Program-made: the position numbers and the translations under genes | Part shown: positions 39,553-42,301 of the stretch, piece after piece | Layout of the letters: the number at the start of each line of letters is the position of its first letter | Numbering within the stretch: the first letter of the stretch is position 1 | Notes under the pieces: model-generated | Seen by the model: only the letters and a program-made list of their open reading frames with translations | Told to the model about the DNA's origin: nothing | Databases searched by the model: none | Assembly: GCA_030529085.1 (NCBI GenBank) | Contig: JAUMXM010000003.1 | Coordinates: 26,640 to 68,940 of the forward strand | Length of the DNA stretch: 42,301 bases | Source: Rikenellaceae bacterium | Lineage (GTDB): Bacteria > Bacteroidota > Bacteroidia > Bacteroidales > Rikenellaceae | Reading direction: 5' to 3'

Positions 39553-40770
39553 TTAGGCCTTCTTCGTGCGCTTGGTCTTCTTGGCCTCCAGGGCCTTCGT
39601 AACCTCGATCTCGAAGTCCGACAGCACATTCATGTAGTTGATGAAGGCGTCGTAAGCCGAGTCGTAGGGGTTGAAGTAGGAGTGAACGTCGCCGTCCGAG
39701 AGCCACTTGGTTGCCATGTAGTAGAAGTGGTCCGAGGTCTGGAGGAAGTTCCAAACGTAGTTGAAATCCTCGCTCTTGAGCTTGGCCACCTTCTCCTTCA
39801 GGGCGTAGAGCTTCGAGAAGGCCTCGTTCTGCAGCTCGTTACCGAGCCAAGCCGTAACGTCGCGCTCCTCATCGGCCCACGACATCGTGTGCGGGCAGTG
39901 GAGCACCGAAACGGGCTGGTACTTCTTGGCAGCCTCCGAAACCGTAGCGAACTCCATGCCGTTGTTGAGCATAGCGGCGGGCAGAGCCTTCATGAAGTCG
40001 AAGATACCCGTCTCAACACCCTGGTGCTCACCGAAGGTCTCGTAGTCCATGAAGAGGTTTACAACCTCGCCCGGAGTCTCCTCCGAAGCAACCCACGAAA
40101 CATACTTCTCGGCCGTCAGCGGATACTGATCCCAGCCCTGGTTCGAGAAGCGGAAGGCGATATCATCCGAAAGCTTGTAGTTGCGCAGCAGGAGGCGCAT
40201 CTTCTGGTCGATAGCGTTGGCGTAGATGTAGTTGGGCGACTTCCAACCCAGGATGTGACGAGCACCCTCGGCCAGCATCGTCTTGTAACCCAGCTCGGCT
40301 ACCATGGCACCGATCTCATCCGAGTAGATGAGCTCCGTGTTGCGGAAGGCGGTCGGCTTCACACCGAACTCCTTCTTGATCATCGCAGCGTGCAGCTTCA
40401 CCTGATCCGTGAAGTCCTCCTTCGAGGCCAGCGATGCGAGCGAGTGCGAGTAGGTCTCGGCGAGGAACTCTACGCAACCCGTAGCAGCAAGCTGCTTGAA
40501 CGAGTCGAGTACCTCGGGGGCGTAGGCCTTGAACTGCTCAACGGCGATACCCGTGATCGAGAACGAGCAACGGAACTTACCCTTGTTCTCCTGAATGAGC
40601 TTCAGCAGCAGGGCATTCATCGGCAGGTAGCACTGGCGAGCCACCTTCTGCAGGATGGCGCGATTCGAGAGGTCATCCAGGTAGTTGTGGTCCTTACCCA
40701 TGTTGAAGAAACGATACTTCTTCAAACGCCAAGGCTGGTGGACCTGAAAATAGAGACAAACAGTTTTCAT
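39553..40770 (-). CDS. Glycoside hydrolase family 57 (alpha-amylase-like)
   Basis: Cytoplasmic GH57 enzyme (405 aa), acting on alpha-glucans such as glycogen. Conserved regions are HQP (11-13), the nucleophile Glu146 in FRNTELIYSDEIG, and the acid/base Asp242 in NLFMDYETFGEHQG. A C-terminal helical part (about 320-390) and a basic tail (ALEAKKTKRTKKA) end the protein. In Bacteroidales this gene is typically paired with a GT4 glycogen synthase, as here: the GH57 start is 15 bp after the GT4 stop. No signal peptide is present, which supports intracellular glycogen rather than dietary starch. Confidence 0.93.
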   Translation of the reverse strand: MKTVCLYFQVHQPWRLKKYRFFNMGKDHNYLDDLSNRAILQKVARQCYLPMNALLLKLIQENKGKFRCSFSITGIAVEQFKAYAPEVLDSFKQLAATGCVEFLAETYSHSLASLASKEDFTDQVKLHAAMIKKEFGVKPTAFRNTELIYSDEIGAMVAELGYKTMLAEGARHILGWKSPNYIYANAIDQKMRLLLRNYKLSDDIAFRFSNQGWDQYPLTAEKYVSWVASEETPGEVVNLFMDYETFGEHQGVETGIFDFMKALPAAMLNNGMEFATVSEAAKKYQPVSVLHCPHTMSWADEERDVTAWLGNELQNEAFSKLYALKEKVAKLKSEDFNYVWNFLQTSDHFYYMATKWLSDGDVHSYFNPYDSAYDAFINYMNVLSDFEIEVTKALEAKKTKRTKKA

Positions 40771-40785
40771 ATCGGTTGTTGTTTT

Positions 40786-42099
40786 TTATTTGTTTTCACT
40801 CTCTTCAACGATGCGCTCGTAGATGGTCTTCATCTTGGCGGCGACATTGTTCCACTTGAGGTTGGTAACCTCCTCCAGACCCTTCGTCGCGAACATCGTC
40901 GACAGGGCAGGGTACTTAATCAGACCATACATCGCGTCGGCCAGGGCATCCACATCCCAGTAATCGACCTTCACGGCGTAGTCGAGCACCTCGGCAACAC
41001 CACTCTGCTTCGAGATGATGACAGGCACGTTCGAACGCATAGCCTCCAGCGGCGAGATACCGAAGGGCTCCGAAACCGAAGGCATCACATAGACATCCGA
41101 CAGCTGGAACATCTTGTGTACATCCTCACCGCGCAGGAAGCCCGTGAAGTGGAAACGGTCGGCGATACCGAGGCGAGCCACACGACGAATCACGTGGTTC
41201 ATCATATCACCCGAACCGGCCATCACGAAACGTACGTTGGGTACGCGCTTGAGCACCTTGGCAGCAGCCTCGACAAAGTAGTCGGGACCCTTCTGGTAGG
41301 TGATACGACCCAGGAAGGTGATGATCTTGTCGTCTACACCACGCTCGGGAGCTGCCGACGAATTCTCGGCGAAGCGCACAGCGTTGTGTACCGTAACCAC
41401 CTTGTTGGCGTCGATGCCGTAGCGGTTGATGACGATGTTACGCGTGAGGTTCGATACGGCCATCACGCAATCGGCAGCCTGCATACCGGCCTTCTCGATG
41501 GCGTGTACCTGCGTATTGACATTCTCACCCGAACGGTCGTACTCCGTGGCGTGCATGTGCACCACCAGCGGCTTACCCGATACGCGCTTGGCTGCGATAC
41601 CGGCGTAGTAGGTGAGCCAGTCGTGGGCGTGGATCACGTCGAACTGACCCTCCAGGTTCTTGGCAACCTGAGCGGCAACCACGGCGTAGCGGGCTACCTC
41701 CTCCATCAGGTTTGCACCATACTTACCCGAGAAGGTGTAGCGCTGCTTCCAGCAGTCGGTCGTCGACCATACACGCTTACCCGACTGTACATACTCGTCG
41801 TGGTACGTAGCGTACTCCTCGGGCGAGATGTAGGGCACCATATTCGAGTCGATGTGAATGAACGAAATCTTGTCCAGAATATCGTCTGCGCCACTCTCCG
41901 TAGAGCCATAGACGGCCTCCACGTCGCTGGCGTTCACTACGCGGATGAAACGCTGGTCCTCATCGCCATAGGCGTGGGGCACGACGAAGGTCACGTCCAC
42001 ACCGTTGCGAGCCAGACCACGGGTCATACCGTAGCAAGCCGTTCCCAAACCACCGGCAATGTGAGGGGGGAACTCCCAGCCGAACATTAATATTCTCAT
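40786..42099 (-). CDS. GT4-family glycosyltransferase, probable glycogen synthase
   Basis: GT-B glycosyltransferase (437 aa) like the Bacteroidales glycogen synthases. The N-terminal domain starts MFGWEFPPHIAGGLGTACYGMTRGLARNG (about 5-33) with the donor-site GGLG, and contains DVIHAHDWLTYYAGIAAK. The C-terminal nucleotide-sugar domain has ITFLGRITYQKGPDYFVEAA, VMAGSGDM and the EX7E-type EPFGISPLEAM. It should extend alpha-1,4-glucan from UDP- or ADP-glucose; GDP/UDP preference cannot be seen. It sits 24 bp after the lysine-rich gene and is followed by GH57, likely one operon. Confidence 0.9.
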   Translation of the reverse strand: MRILMFGWEFPPHIAGGLGTACYGMTRGLARNGVDVTFVVPHAYGDEDQRFIRVVNASDVEAVYGSTESGADDILDKISFIHIDSNMVPYISPEEYATYHDEYVQSGKRVWSTTDCWKQRYTFSGKYGANLMEEVARYAVVAAQVAKNLEGQFDVIHAHDWLTYYAGIAAKRVSGKPLVVHMHATEYDRSGENVNTQVHAIEKAGMQAADCVMAVSNLTRNIVINRYGIDANKVVTVHNAVRFAENSSAAPERGVDDKIITFLGRITYQKGPDYFVEAAAKVLKRVPNVRFVMAGSGDMMNHVIRRVARLGIADRFHFTGFLRGEDVHKMFQLSDVYVMPSVSEPFGISPLEAMRSNVPVIISKQSGVAEVLDYAVKVDYWDVDALADAMYGLIKYPALSTMFATKGLEEVTNLKWNNVAAKMKTIYERIVEESENK

Positions 42100-42123
42100 A
42101 ATGCTATCTTTTTATTTTTTTTG

Positions 42124-42301
42124 TTACTTCGTTTTCGCAGCGGCTTTCGTCGTCTTCTTCACCGTCTTCTTTACCTCCTTCGTGGCCTTCTCCTCCACCT
42201 TGGCAACCTTCTTCGTGGCAGCCTTCTTGGCGGGGGCCTTCTTGGCCGGCTCCTTCTTTTCTTCCGCCGTTGCCGGAATCTGCGCAGGGGCCGGCGTTTG
42301 C
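42124..42301 (-). CDS. C-terminal Lys/Ala-rich tail of an upstream gene (partial)
   Basis: Only the last 58 codons are in the window. They encode a low-complexity tail of Lys, Ala, Thr, Val and Pro (for example EPAKKAPAKKAATKKVAKVE) ending KAAAKTK, similar to histone H1-like or nucleic-acid-binding tails. In Bacteroidales the gene before the GT4 enzyme is often a glycogen-debranching enzyme, so this may be a debranching enzyme with a basic extension, but nothing in the visible part proves that. It lies 24 bp before the GT4 start on the same strand. Confidence 0.75.
   Translation of the reverse strand, partial: QTPAPAQIPATAEEKKEPAKKAPAKKAATKKVAKVEEKATKEVKKTVKKTTKAAAKTK

Noticed and set aside
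39475..42090. 871-codon open frame antisense to GH57 and GT4
   Set aside because: It spans two well-identified genes and the gap between them, and its product is a low-quality Val/Leu/Arg/His-rich string.

Overview
The window looks like a stretch of ordinary chromosome from a GC-rich member of the Bacteroidales, most likely an Alistipes-like Rikenellaceae (inference from memory; no database was searched). The evidence is an S46 dipeptidyl-peptidase, the Bacteroidetes-restricted families DUF3098, DUF3108 and DUF3078, a GH57/GT4 glycogen pair, outer-membrane lipoproteins, and repeated TAnnTTTG -7 promoter boxes with almost no Shine-Dalgarno sequences. I see no insertion sequence, prophage, CRISPR array, rRNA or tRNA gene, and no gene-free stretch longer than about 220 bp.

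Layout. 1-4770 (minus): MBL hydrolase, trmD, lpxB, a FAH-family hydrolase, maf and a truncated S46 peptidase, closely packed. 4834-6249 (plus): rlmD. 6299-7759 (minus): SIMPL protein and flavin reductase. 7812-9178 (plus): a Xer recombinase and the ribosome hibernation factor. 9254-13104 (minus): an apparent operon of histidine kinase, NarL-type regulator, OprP-like porin and a Gate-domain membrane protein. 13205-14336 (plus): ftsX and DUF3098. 14504-18440 (minus): recG, DUF3108 and a coiled-coil membrane protein. 18528-20736 (plus): ispG and a WbqC-family gene, whose end overlaps a convergent GH2 gene (20681-22684, minus) that seems to lack both canonical catalytic glutamates. 22906-26933 (plus): cvpA, rsgA, a TrmH-type methyltransferase, a class-III aminotransferase and a LamG-like lipoprotein. 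26993-30699 (minus): apbE, a diacylglycerol-kinase-like gene, an AraC regulator and endonuclease IV. 30908-39462 (plus): rpsO-pnp, an abundant-looking OmpA/TPR lipoprotein, deoC, a DUF3078 protein and an S41 protease. 39553-42301 (minus): GH57 amylase, GT4 glycogen synthase-like enzyme and the lysine-rich tail of a third protein.

The genes are mostly housekeeping: translation and RNA handling (trmD, rlmD, hpf, rsgA, trmH-like, rpsO, pnp), envelope work (lpxB, ftsX, porin, lipoproteins, S41), DNA repair and recombination (recG, nfo, xer), isoprenoid synthesis (ispG) and glycogen metabolism (GT4/GH57).

The most unusual material is non-coding. A degenerate TAARGG-type repeat with a 10-bp period sits just 3' of four different genes. 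Two divergent promoter pairs are mirror images with the same 13-bp core. Two inverted copies of a 7-bp-period AT repeat bracket the wbqC/GH2 pair. Five of six convergent gene junctions share a symmetrical two-way terminator. I found no clear new defence or mobile system; the best candidates for something undescribed are the 10-bp-period repeats, the GH2 pseudoenzyme and the kinase-regulator-porin-Gate operon.
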